This document shows positions 17,750 to 25,721 of a stretch of DNA of 64,000 nt, one piece after another (positions within the stretch are counted from its first letter, which is position 1; each line of letters opens with the position of its first letter). This DNA comes from Pseudomonas sichuanensis (GTDB taxonomy: Bacteria > Pseudomonadota > Gammaproteobacteria > Pseudomonadales > Pseudomonadaceae). The notes below the pieces were generated by a model. The model saw only the letters and a list, made by a program, of their open reading frames with translations, was not told the origin of the DNA and made no database searches. The stretch lies in assembly GCF_003231305.1 (NCBI RefSeq), contig NZ_QKVM01000032.1, positions 1 to 64,000 on the forward strand. Reading direction: 5' to 3'. The position numbers were made by a program, and so were the translations under genes.

Positions 17750-18636
17750 GCGCGCGCATCTTGAGTGCCTGCTGGCTGGCCGCCAGCCTGGCCTGGCCAA
17801 GCCTGGCGACGGCCCAGGCAGTGTTCGCCACCCCGCAGGCGGCCGTCGACGCCTTCGTTGCCGCGCTGGGTACCCAGCCACCTGACGAAGCACGCTTCGG
17901 CAAGCTGCTCGGCGAGGACTGGCGCACCTACATACCGCGTGGCGGGGTGCAGCACCGCGACGTCGAGACCTTCCTCGAGCAGTACCGCGCCGAACACCGC
18001 ATCGAACACACCGGCGAGCGTGGCGCGGTGCTGGCGGTGGGGCGCGAGGGCTGGACCCTGCCGATCCCCCTGGCCAAGGGCGCCGACGGCTGGCGCTTCG
18101 ACCTCAAGGCAGGCAGCGCCGAGATCCGTGCCCGGCGCATCGGCCGCAACGAACTGGCGGCGTTGCAATCGATGCTGGCTTACCACGACGCGCAGATGGA
18201 ATACGCCAGCCAGGACCGCAACGGCAACGGCGCGCTGGAGTACGCCCGCAAGATCTTCAGCACGCCCGGCGAGCACGATGGCCTGTACTGGGCCGACGAA
18301 AGCGATGGCCAGATCAGCCCGCTGGGCCCGTTGTTTGGCCAGGAGCAAGCCGGCGACGACTGGCATGGCTACCACTTCCGCATCCTCGACGCCCAGGGGC
18401 CATCGGCACCCGGTGGCGCCTACGACTACCGGGTAGGCGACCGCATGATCCGCGGCTTTGCCCTGGTCGCCTGGCCGGCCCGTTACGACGACAGCGGGGT
18501 GATGAGCTTCATGATCAGCCACGACGGCGAAGTGTTCGAAAAGGACTTGGGGCCCGACGGCGAAAAAGTGGCCCGGGCGATGAAAGGGTTCGACCCGGAC
18601 AGCAGCTGGACGGCGGTGGCGGTGCAGGGCGAGTAG
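17746..18636 (+). CDS. DUF2950 exported protein
   Basis: This 296-residue protein has a signal peptide (cleavage likely after ATAQA) and the DUF2950 domain over most of its length, with the typical motif YASQDRNGNGALEYARKIFSTPGEHDGLYW near residue 155. Family function is unknown; it is presumably periplasmic. Translational coupling to the DUF3300 gene (ATGA overlap) suggests the two products work together. Confidence 0.87.
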   Translation: MSARILSACWLAASLAWPSLATAQAVFATPQAAVDAFVAALGTQPPDEARFGKLLGEDWRTYIPRGGVQHRDVETFLEQYRAEHRIEHTGERGAVLAVGREGWTLPIPLAKGADGWRFDLKAGSAEIRARRIGRNELAALQSMLAYHDAQMEYASQDRNGNGALEYARKIFSTPGEHDGLYWADESDGQISPLGPLFGQEQAGDDWHGYHFRILDAQGPSAPGGAYDYRVGDRMIRGFALVAWPARYDDSGVMSFMISHDGEVFEKDLGPDGEKVARAMKGFDPDSSWTAVAVQGE

Positions 18637-18668
18637 TGGGCTCCCGGTAAGGGCGATCATCCTGGCCG

Positions 18669-18693
18669 CATCGCCGGCAAACCGGCGCCTACA
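18669..18693. repeat. Short REP-like hairpin
   Basis: CGCCGG and CCGGCG arms (18672-18687) around CAAA, followed by CCTACA, form a hairpin in the 86-base gap between DUF2950 and the antiporter gene. It resembles the second Pseudomonas REP type and may attenuate transcription between the two units. Confidence 0.55.
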
Positions 18694-18722
18694 GGGGTTT
18701 TCGGGTTCAGGGGAGGGCACAC

Positions 18723-20510
18723 ATGCCACATGACGGCAGCCTGTTGCAGGCGACAGTGGTTTTCCTGCTGGCAGTGGTGCTCCTGGTACCACTGGCCCAG
18801 CGCCTGAAACTGGGGGCGGTGCCGGGCTACCTGCTGGCCGGCATTCTCATCGGCCCGTCGGTGATGGGGCTGATCGACAACCCGCACAACGTCGCACGGC
18901 TGTCGGAGATGGGCGTGGTGATGCTGTTGTTCGTCATCGGTCTGGAGCTCTCGCCACGGCGCTTGTGGACCATGCGTCGGGCACTGTTCGGCATCGGTTC
19001 GTTGCAGGTGGGGCTGACCGCGTTGCTGCTCGGGCTGCTGGCCTGGCTGCTGTTCGGCCAGGCCCCGGCCACCGCCGTGGTGCTGGGCCTGGGCTTGGCG
19101 CTGTCGTCCACCGCCTTCGGCCTGCAAGTGCTGGCCGAGCGTAAGGACCTGGGCAAGCCCCATGGCCGCCTCGCGGTGGCCATTCTGCTGTTCCAGGACA
19201 TCGCGGCCATCCCGCTGATCGCCGTGGTGCCCTTGCTCGGTGGTGGCGTCGGGACCACCGACGAAGGTACCTGGCCGCTGCTGGCGGTGCTGTTGGGTAT
19301 CGGGGTGGTGGTGATCGCCGGGCGCTACCTGTTGCGCCCGGTGTTCCGCTGGACGGTGGGCAGCGGCCTGCATGAGCTGTCGACCGCCACCGCGCTGCTG
19401 CTGGTACTGGGGACGGCCTGGCTGATGGAGCATGTCGGCGTGTCGATGGCGTTGGGCGCGTTCCTCGCCGGGGTGCTGGTGGCCGAGTCGGAGTTCCGCC
19501 ATGAGCTGGAGTCGCAGATCGAGCCGCTCAAGGGCCTGCTGCTGGGGTTGTTCTTCGTGGGTGTGGGCATGACCGCCGACCTGCGCCTGCTGGTCGGCAT
19601 GCCGCTGCAGGTGCTGGGGCTGACCGTGATGCTGGTGGCGCTCAAGCTGCCGCTGCTGTGGGGCATCGGTCGCGTGTTCGGCGGCCTCGACCGACCCCAG
19701 GCGCTGTGCCTGGCGGTGGTGCTGGCGTCCGGGGGCGAGTTCGCCTTCGTGGTGTTCAAGCTCGGCTTGCAGCACCAGGTGCTGGAGCAGCGGGTGCACG
19801 ATCTGCTGGTGCTGGCCATCACCCTGTCGATGGCCTTGGTGCCGCTGGTGATGATGGCCCTGGCCCGGCAGCTGCGCCCGGCCGATCAGGCCGACCTGAC
19901 GCAGGAACCGCCGCAACTGCAAGACACCCCGCAGGTGGTGATCGCCGGCTTTGGCCGCCTGGGGCGCGCCATCGGGCGCATGCTGCATGCCGAAGGCATT
20001 CGCGTGGTGGCCCTGGACGCCTCGGCTGAAGCCCTCGCGCGCAAGGCCCGGCCACGCGGCGATGGCCCCACGGTGTTCTACGGCGACCCGTCGCGCTCGG
20101 AAATCCTGCGCGCGGCGAAGGTCGACCAGGCCGCGCTGGTGATCGTCGCCGCAGATGACGCGCAGAGCAACCAGAAGACCGTCGACGTGCTCGTGCACCT
20201 GTACCCCAAGGCCCAGGTGATCGCCGCCGCGCGCAATCACCGCGACGTGCTGCGCCTGCTCGACCTGGGGGTCAACCCGGTGCGCGAGACGTTCCACTCC
20301 AGCCTCGAGATGGCCCGTCGCGCCTTCATTGCGCTGGGCCGCAGCGAGGCGCAGGCGGCCGCCTGGATGCAGCGTTATCAGCAGCAGGAAGCGCAGTGGC
20401 TGCTCGAGCAGCATCGCCAGGGCACGGTGCTGGATGAGGATGGACCAGCCACCGGCGACCGAGCCGAACAGCCTGTCGCCACCGTGATCCGACCCGGAGA
20501 AGAAGGATGA
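18723..20510 (+). CDS. CPA2-family cation:proton antiporter with TrkA-N domain (KefB/KefC-like)
   Basis: This 595-residue protein has about twelve to thirteen membrane segments in its first 390 residues (VPGYLLAGILIGPSVMGLI, GVVMLLFVIGLELSP, VLGLGLALSSTAFGLQVL). A cytosolic nucleotide-binding RCK/TrkA-N domain follows (VVIAGFGRLGRAIGRMLHAEG near residue 405). These proteins exchange K+ or Na+ for protons, and KefB/KefC are gated by glutathione adducts. It is the first gene of a five-gene unit; its stop overlaps the next ATG. Confidence 0.9.
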   Translation: MPHDGSLLQATVVFLLAVVLLVPLAQRLKLGAVPGYLLAGILIGPSVMGLIDNPHNVARLSEMGVVMLLFVIGLELSPRRLWTMRRALFGIGSLQVGLTALLLGLLAWLLFGQAPATAVVLGLGLALSSTAFGLQVLAERKDLGKPHGRLAVAILLFQDIAAIPLIAVVPLLGGGVGTTDEGTWPLLAVLLGIGVVVIAGRYLLRPVFRWTVGSGLHELSTATALLLVLGTAWLMEHVGVSMALGAFLAGVLVAESEFRHELESQIEPLKGLLLGLFFVGVGMTADLRLLVGMPLQVLGLTVMLVALKLPLLWGIGRVFGGLDRPQALCLAVVLASGGEFAFVVFKLGLQHQVLEQRVHDLLVLAITLSMALVPLVMMALARQLRPADQADLTQEPPQLQDTPQVVIAGFGRLGRAIGRMLHAEGIRVVALDASAEALARKARPRGDGPTVFYGDPSRSEILRAAKVDQAALVIVAADDAQSNQKTVDVLVHLYPKAQVIAAARNHRDVLRLLDLGVNPVRETFHSSLEMARRAFIALGRSEAQAAAWMQRYQQQEAQWLLEQHRQGTVLDEDGPATGDRAEQPVATVIRPGEEG

Positions 20511-21604
20511 TGCCGAGCTTCAAGCTGGACAGCGAATTGTCGCGCGGGATGCTCGACGTGTTGATCAAGGCCGGGCTGGTGGCGGCGCTGGTGCTGTTCG
20601 CCTACCGGGTGTTCCAGCCGTTCCTCGACCTGATGCTCTGGGCGGTGATCCTGGCGGTCACCCTGTACCCGTTGCATGGCCGGATCAAACGCCTGACCGG
20701 GATGCGCGAGGGCCATGCCGCGAGCCTGGTGGTGGTGTTGGTGCTGCTGGTGCTGCTGGTGCCGATCTACCTGGTGGTGGCGTCGATCATCGAGTCGCTG
20801 GACAGCCTGACGAACCTGGTCAAGAGCGGTGCCTGGCAACTACCCCCGCCACCGGACTCGGTGGCCGGCTGGCCGCTGATCGGGCCACGGCTGCACGACG
20901 TGTGGCTGGCGGCGTCGCAAAGCCTGAGCAGCGTGCTCGCCAACCAGGCGTCCAACCTCAAGAGCACCGCCCTCGCGGTGCTGGGCGTCGCCGCCAGCGC
21001 GGGCGGCGCCTTCCTGATGTTCATCGGCGCGATCATCATCGGCGGGGTGATCATGGCCTTCGGCGAGAACGGCCAGCGCGCGGCGCAACGCATCGCCATG
21101 CGCGTGTCCGGCGAAGAGCGCGGCAAGCCCATCGCCAGGTTGTGCACGGCGACCATCCGCGCGGTGGCCCAGGGGGTGATCGGCATCGCCTTCATCCAGA
21201 TGCTGCTGATCGGCGTCGGTTTCGTGGTCAAGGGCGTGCCGGCCGCCGGCATGCTGGCGATCGTCATCCTCATGCTGGGCATCGCCCAGGCCCCGGCGAC
21301 GCTGGTGACCCTGCCGGTGATCGCCTACGTGTTCTACAGCGAGGGCTTCAGCCTGGTGACCATCGTGTTCGCCGTGTACACCTTCGTCGCCGGCCTGGCC
21401 GACAACGTGCTCAAGCCGCTGCTGCTGGGACGCGGGGTGGACGTGCCGATGCCGGTGGTGCTGATCGGCGCCCTGGGCGGGATGGTGGTGCAGGGCATCA
21501 TCGGCCTGTTCCTCGGCCCGGTGATCCTGGCGGTGACCTACAACCTGTTCTGGCAGTGGGTGGACCAGCAGGTGCCCGCCCGGCCCGACGGGCCCGCGGT
21601 GTGA
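20507..21604 (+). CDS. AI-2E-family (UPF0118) permease
   Basis: This 365-residue membrane protein has the AI-2E exporter pattern: two N-terminal hydrophobic segments (VLFAYRVFQPFLDLMLWAVILAVTLYP), a long cytosolic loop, and a C-terminal membrane bundle with GAIIIGGVIMAFGENG and GALGGMVVQGIIGLFLGPVILAV. The family includes TqsA and Na+(Li+)/H+ antiporters. Placement behind a CPA2 antiporter favours an ion-transport role, which is inference. The start overlaps the preceding stop by four bases. Confidence 0.85.
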   Translation: MMPSFKLDSELSRGMLDVLIKAGLVAALVLFAYRVFQPFLDLMLWAVILAVTLYPLHGRIKRLTGMREGHAASLVVVLVLLVLLVPIYLVVASIIESLDSLTNLVKSGAWQLPPPPDSVAGWPLIGPRLHDVWLAASQSLSSVLANQASNLKSTALAVLGVAASAGGAFLMFIGAIIIGGVIMAFGENGQRAAQRIAMRVSGEERGKPIARLCTATIRAVAQGVIGIAFIQMLLIGVGFVVKGVPAAGMLAIVILMLGIAQAPATLVTLPVIAYVFYSEGFSLVTIVFAVYTFVAGLADNVLKPLLLGRGVDVPMPVVLIGALGGMVVQGIIGLFLGPVILAVTYNLFWQWVDQQVPARPDGPAV

Positions 21605-21617
21605 GCGCGGATCTGCC

Positions 21618-23111
21618 ATGCCCGGCTCACCACGTCGTTGTGCCTTGAGCCTGCTGGCGCTGCTGGCGGGCTGTACCCAGGTCGGGCCGGACTTCAACCC
21701 GCCGCAGGATCCCTGGCTGGACCGCTGGAGCACACCATTGCTGAGCCAGGCCACCGCCCCTGGGGCCGACCCGCGCCAGTGGTGGCAGCTGTTCGCCGAC
21801 CCCACCCTCGATGCATTGATCACCGAGGCCGAGGCGCACAACAGCAACCTGCAAGTGGCTGGCCTGCGTATCGCCGAGGCCCGAGCGCAACTGGCCATCG
21901 TGCAGACCGGGCGCTACCCGCAGCTGCAGCAGCTGCGCGCGCAGAGCCTGTACCTCAAGCAGGATCAGTCCGGCACCTCTACCGCGCGCGACTCGGTGTT
22001 CTGGCAGTCGAGCCTGGGTTTCGACATCGCCTGGGAGATCGACTTCTGGGGGCGCTTCAGCCGCGCCGTCGAGTCGGCCGATGCGCTGTACTTCGCCTCC
22101 CAGGCCAACTACACGGACGCCCTGGTACTGCTGCGCGCGCAGGTGGCCGACAGCTACTTCGCCCTGCGCACCACCGAGGCGCGGCTGGACATCGCCCGGG
22201 ACAACGCGCGGCGCCAGGCACGCAGCCTCGAAATCACCGAGCGGCTGTTCCGCCATGGCGAGAACGACGAACTCGACTGGCAGCAGGCGCGTACCCAGCT
22301 GCTGGCCACCGAGGCCACCATTCCGGAGTTCGAGAACCAGCTCAATGCCTTGCGCAACGTGCTCTGTTCGCTGCTGGGCCGCCCCCCGGGGCCCCTGCCG
22401 GAGCTGGACGCCCGGCACGCTCAGCTGCCGTTGCCGGACCGCGCCGTGTTGCAGGCAGTGCCGGCCGAGCTGTTGCGCCGGCGCCCGGACATCCGCGCCG
22501 CCGAGCAGGCCGTGGCGGCGCAGTCGGCGCTGGTGGGGGTGGCCGAGGCCGACCTGTACCCACAACTGAGCCTGCTCGGCAGCATCGGCTGGACCTTGGC
22601 TTCGGCCAGCCATGTGCCCGACAGTTTCGACATCGCCGCAGGCCCCGGGCTGATCTGGAACCCGTTCGACTATGGGCGGCGCAAGAATGCCGTGCGTATC
22701 GAGGACGCCCGCCTGCAGCAACTGATCAGCCTTTACCACCAGCAGGTGCGCGAGGCGGCGCGCGAGGCCGACGACGCCGCCAGCGCCCTGGTGCGGGCGT
22801 TGCAGAGCGCGGCCATCCGCGACCGCGCCTCGGCGGCGGCGAGCCGCTCGCTGGGCCTGGCCAGCGCGCAGTATCGCGAGGGTTTCGCCGACTTTCAGCG
22901 GGTGCTCGACGCCCAGCAACTGCTGTTGCAGCAACAGGATGGCTACCTGGTCAGCCGCGGCAATGCGGTGGGCAGCCTGGTGGCGCTGTACAAGGCGCTC
23001 GGCGGTGGCTGGGAGCGCCGTGTGCCGACCATCGACGCGCCGACCCGGCGGCAGATGGAACGACGCACCGACTGGGGCGACCTGCTCGATGAACAAGGTG
23101 ACGCGCAATGA
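21618..23111 (+). CDS. Outer-membrane efflux lipoprotein, NodT/OprM type
   Basis: This 497-residue protein has a lipoprotein signal (LALLAGCTQVGPDF, lipidated Cys near residue 18) and two outer-membrane efflux repeats. Diagnostic stretches are WWQLFADPTLDALITEAEAHNSNLQVAGLRIAEARAQL and LLRRRPDIRAAEQAVAAQSALVGVAEADLYPQLSL. It should form the trimeric channel of the tripartite pump whose adaptor and inner-membrane proteins follow. It starts 14 bases after the AI-2E gene and its stop overlaps the adaptor ATG. Confidence 0.93.
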   Translation: MPGSPRRCALSLLALLAGCTQVGPDFNPPQDPWLDRWSTPLLSQATAPGADPRQWWQLFADPTLDALITEAEAHNSNLQVAGLRIAEARAQLAIVQTGRYPQLQQLRAQSLYLKQDQSGTSTARDSVFWQSSLGFDIAWEIDFWGRFSRAVESADALYFASQANYTDALVLLRAQVADSYFALRTTEARLDIARDNARRQARSLEITERLFRHGENDELDWQQARTQLLATEATIPEFENQLNALRNVLCSLLGRPPGPLPELDARHAQLPLPDRAVLQAVPAELLRRRPDIRAAEQAVAAQSALVGVAEADLYPQLSLLGSIGWTLASASHVPDSFDIAAGPGLIWNPFDYGRRKNAVRIEDARLQQLISLYHQQVREAAREADDAASALVRALQSAAIRDRASAAASRSLGLASAQYREGFADFQRVLDAQQLLLQQQDGYLVSRGNAVGSLVALYKALGGGWERRVPTIDAPTRRQMERRTDWGDLLDEQGDAQ

Positions 23112-24193
23112 CTGACACAACCACGCCAGCCGCCGATCGCAGCCTGCGCTGGGTCCTGCTGCTGATCGTCATGAGCCTGGCATGGTACCTGCTCGCCGAC
23201 CGCTTCACCCCCTACACCCAGCAGGCCCGCCTGCAAGCCTACGTGGTGCCGGTGAGCGCCGAGGTGGCCGGGCAGGTGCGGCGGGTAGCGGTGGGCAACA
23301 ACCAGCAGGTACGCCGAGGCGAGCTGCTGTTCGAGCTGGACCCGGAGCAGTACCGCATTGCCCTGGGTCGGGCCCAGGCCGACTACGATGCGGCGCGGCG
23401 CCAGGTCGGCGCCCACACCGCCGGCATCGATTCGGCCCAGGCCTCGCTGGCCGCGGCTCAGGCCAACGAACGCAAGGCGCGCCAGGACGCCGAGCGCCTG
23501 CGGCGCCTGTACGAGGAGGACCAGGGCACGGTGTCGGTGCGCCGCCTCGAAGGCGCCCAGGCCACCTACGAACAGGCGCGCAGCCAGGTGGCCGCGGCCC
23601 GCGCCGAAGTCGAGCGGGCCAGGGAGCAGGAAGGTGGCAGCGACGACGACAACGCCCAGTTGCGCAGTGCCGCCGCCAACCTGGAAAAGGCCCGGCTCGA
23701 CCTGGCGCGCACCCAGGTGCGCGCCGACTCCGACGGGCGTATCACCGACCTCAAGGTGGACGTGGGGCACTACGTGGGAGCCGGCAGCCCGTTGATGACC
23801 CTGGTTGCCACCCACGACCTGTGGATCAGCGCCGACATGACCGAGAACAACCTCGGCCGCCTGCGCAGCGGCACACCCGTGCTGGTGGTGCTCGACAGCC
23901 TGCCGGGCGAGGTGCTGCACGGGCGCATCCGCAGCATCGGCCAGGCCGTCAGCAGCGGCCAGGCGCCGCCGCCGGGGCAACTGCCGACGGTGCAGAACAG
24001 CCGCGAGTGGCTGCGCTCGGCGCAACGCTTCCCGGTGATCGTCGGGCTCGACCCGGACCAGGAGGTGGACACCACGCAACTACGCGTCGGCGGCCAAGCC
24101 GAGGTGATGGCGCTGCCTGGGGAGGGGAACCCGCTGAACCTGCTCGGACGGCTGTTCATGTGGTGCATGAGTTGGCTGTCGTATGCCTATTGA
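23108..24193 (+). CDS. HlyD/EmrA-family periplasmic adaptor
   Basis: This 361-residue membrane-fusion protein has one N-terminal membrane segment (WVLLLIVMSLAWYLLADRF), a biotinyl-lipoyl-like half-motif (VSAEVAGQVRRVAVGNNQQVRRGELLFEL), a coiled-coil hairpin rich in Ala, Arg and Gln at residues about 85-195, and a beta-barrel segment. It bridges the DUF2955 inner-membrane protein and the NodT-type channel. It overlaps the upstream gene by four bases and the downstream gene by eleven. Confidence 0.92.
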   Translation: MTDTTTPAADRSLRWVLLLIVMSLAWYLLADRFTPYTQQARLQAYVVPVSAEVAGQVRRVAVGNNQQVRRGELLFELDPEQYRIALGRAQADYDAARRQVGAHTAGIDSAQASLAAAQANERKARQDAERLRRLYEEDQGTVSVRRLEGAQATYEQARSQVAAARAEVERAREQEGGSDDDNAQLRSAAANLEKARLDLARTQVRADSDGRITDLKVDVGHYVGAGSPLMTLVATHDLWISADMTENNLGRLRSGTPVLVVLDSLPGEVLHGRIRSIGQAVSSGQAPPPGQLPTVQNSREWLRSAQRFPVIVGLDPDQEVDTTQLRVGGQAEVMALPGEGNPLNLLGRLFMWCMSWLSYAY

Positions 24194-25220
24194 ACTGCGC
24201 CGCCGCCGCGCGCTGCGCCTGGCCTGGGGCGCGGCCATGAGCCTGGCGGCGAGTTTCGGCATCGGCCTGCCGGTGCCGGTACTGGCACCGGTGCTGTGCG
24301 TGCTGCTGCTGGCGATGCGCAACACGGCGCTACCGTTGCGCATGGCCCCGGTGCTGGCGCTGCTGGTACTGCTCAGCTGCGGCAGCGGCCTGCTGCTGAT
24401 CCCGTTGCTGCGCCACGCGCCGCTGAGCGGCGTGCTGCTGGTGGCGGTCGGCCTGCTGCTGGTGTTCCGCTGGGCGCTGCGCGGGGGCAACGCGTTGCTG
24501 GCCAACCTGCTGGTGATCGGCCTGACCATGATCGCCGCCGCCGGTACCAGCGATTTCACCCTGGCGCTGTCGGTGGTCGAGGCAATGGCCAAGGGCATGT
24601 TGCTGGCGGTGCTGAGCACCCTGGTGGCCCACTGGCTGTTCCCGGAGCCGGCCGATGCGCCCGCCGCACCCGTCATGCCGCGCCTCGACCCGCGCGAGGC
24701 CGGCTGGATCGCCCTGCGTGCCACGCTGATCGTGATGCCGGCGTTCCTGCTCGCACTGATCGCCCCGGACCGTTTCATGCCTCTGATCATGAAGTCGGTG
24801 AGCCTGGGCCAGCAGGCCGGCGAGACCGACGCGCGCCAGGCGGCCCGCGAGCTGGTGGGTTCGACCTTGCTGGCCGGGGTGTTGGCGATACTGGTGTGGG
24901 GCGCGTTGAGCCTGTTCGTGCACCTGTGGATGTTCTTTCTCTGGGTGCTGCTGGCCGCGCTGTGGCAGGCGCGGCGCCTGCAACGGCTGGTGGCGAGCCG
25001 GCATGCTCCGGCGTTCTGGGTCAGCTGCCTGACCACCATGCTGATCCTGCTTGGCCAGTCGGTGCAGGACAGTGTCGCCGGGCAGGACGTGTACCGGGCG
25101 TTCGCCGTGCGTCTGGCGCTGTTCCTGCTGGTATCGCTGTATGCCAGCGCCATGCTGGTGTGGATAGACCGGCGCAGGCGCTACTCGACGATGGCGAGCC
25201 ACGGCCAGCGCGCCCGGTAG
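24183..25220 (+). CDS. DUF2955 inner-membrane protein, FUSC-like pump subunit
   Basis: This 345-residue protein has two blocks of hydrophobic helices separated by a short soluble part, the plan of the FUSC/AaeB-like family, and begins RRRRALRLAWGAAMSLAASFGIGLPVPVLAPVLCVLLL. AaeB-type systems export aromatic acids; the actual substrate is unknown. It is the last gene of the antiporter/efflux unit and overlaps the adaptor gene by eleven bases. Its 3' end runs over the end of an opposite-strand gene remnant. Confidence 0.85.
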   Translation: MPIELRRRRALRLAWGAAMSLAASFGIGLPVPVLAPVLCVLLLAMRNTALPLRMAPVLALLVLLSCGSGLLLIPLLRHAPLSGVLLVAVGLLLVFRWALRGGNALLANLLVIGLTMIAAAGTSDFTLALSVVEAMAKGMLLAVLSTLVAHWLFPEPADAPAAPVMPRLDPREAGWIALRATLIVMPAFLLALIAPDRFMPLIMKSVSLGQQAGETDARQAARELVGSTLLAGVLAILVWGALSLFVHLWMFFLWVLLAALWQARRLQRLVASRHAPAFWVSCLTTMLILLGQSVQDSVAGQDVYRAFAVRLALFLLVSLYASAMLVWIDRRRRYSTMASHGQRAR

Positions 25221-25363
25221 CTTTCGGCCTTGGCGCGGAACATTTCAGGCGGGTGGTTGAGCGGATTGTTGCGCAGCAGGTCGAGTGCTGGCAGGCGGTC
25301 GAGCAGAATGCGGTTGATCGGGTTTTCCAGCGCCAGCGCGATCACGCGCTCGGGTGTGTTAAC
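25181..25363 (-). pseudogene. Remnant of a COG3575-type nucleotidyltransferase, internal deletion
   Basis: On the minus strand an open segment of about 54 residues reads ERVIALALENPINRILLDRLPALDL and continues straight into LRNNPLNHPPEMFRAKAESYRARWPWL before a stop at 25181. From memory, the first part is the N terminus and the second the C terminus of Pseudomonas nucleotidyltransferase-family proteins of roughly 190 residues. The catalytic middle, with GCLFQ and the Asp motif, is missing. No ATG is present, only a GTG at 25345, and the expected start is covered by the neighbouring lipoprotein stop codon. I read it as a deletion remnant; a new small gene is less likely. Confidence 0.55.
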
Positions 25364-25598
25364 CGCGTGTCGAGGTGGGGCGGGTGGCCGTTTCGGTCAC
25401 CGCTTGCTGCTGGCCCGCACGCAGCACGGCAAGCCTGCGTTGTTCGTATTGCTCCTGGCTGAGCCCTTGGCGTTGCAAGGCTTCGAGCTGCAGCTGGCGC
25501 GCTTCGCTGGCGGTGAAGGGGCGCAGTTCGGGGTGGTTGGCACAACCGCTCAATACGGCGATGGCCAAGGCGGCGAGCAACAGGCGGGGAGTGTTCAT
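25359..25598 (-). CDS. Small lipoprotein, 79 residues
   Basis: This 79-residue protein starts MNTPRLLLAALAIAVLSGCANHPELRP, a clear lipoprotein signal with the lipobox LSGC and lipidated Cys19. The mature part is Gln- and Arg-rich (SEARQLQLEALQRQGLSQEQYEQRRLAVL) and probably helical. Function is unknown. GGAAAG lies upstream of the ATG. It is transcribed in the same direction as the TonB receptor gene 123 bases upstream. Confidence 0.8.
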   Translation of the reverse strand: MNTPRLLLAALAIAVLSGCANHPELRPFTASEARQLQLEALQRQGLSQEQYEQRRLAVLRAGQQQAVTETATRPTSTRG

Positions 25599-25623
25599 CG
25601 GGCGCTTTCCATGATCGGTGGAT

Positions 25624-25650
25624 CGATGGAACGATGGAACGATGGAACGA
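25624..25650. repeat. Short tandem repeat, GAACGATG unit
   Basis: About three copies of an eight-base unit (GATCGATG, GAACGATG, GAACGATG, GAACGA) lie between the lipoprotein and TonB-receptor genes. Copy number may vary between strains. Confidence 0.6.
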
Positions 25651-25721
25651 GCTTAGGGCGCACGCCCGATGAGGAGAAATTGCCGCGCTCGATAGTGACT
25701 ATCGAGGCGGCCAGGGGGCGG

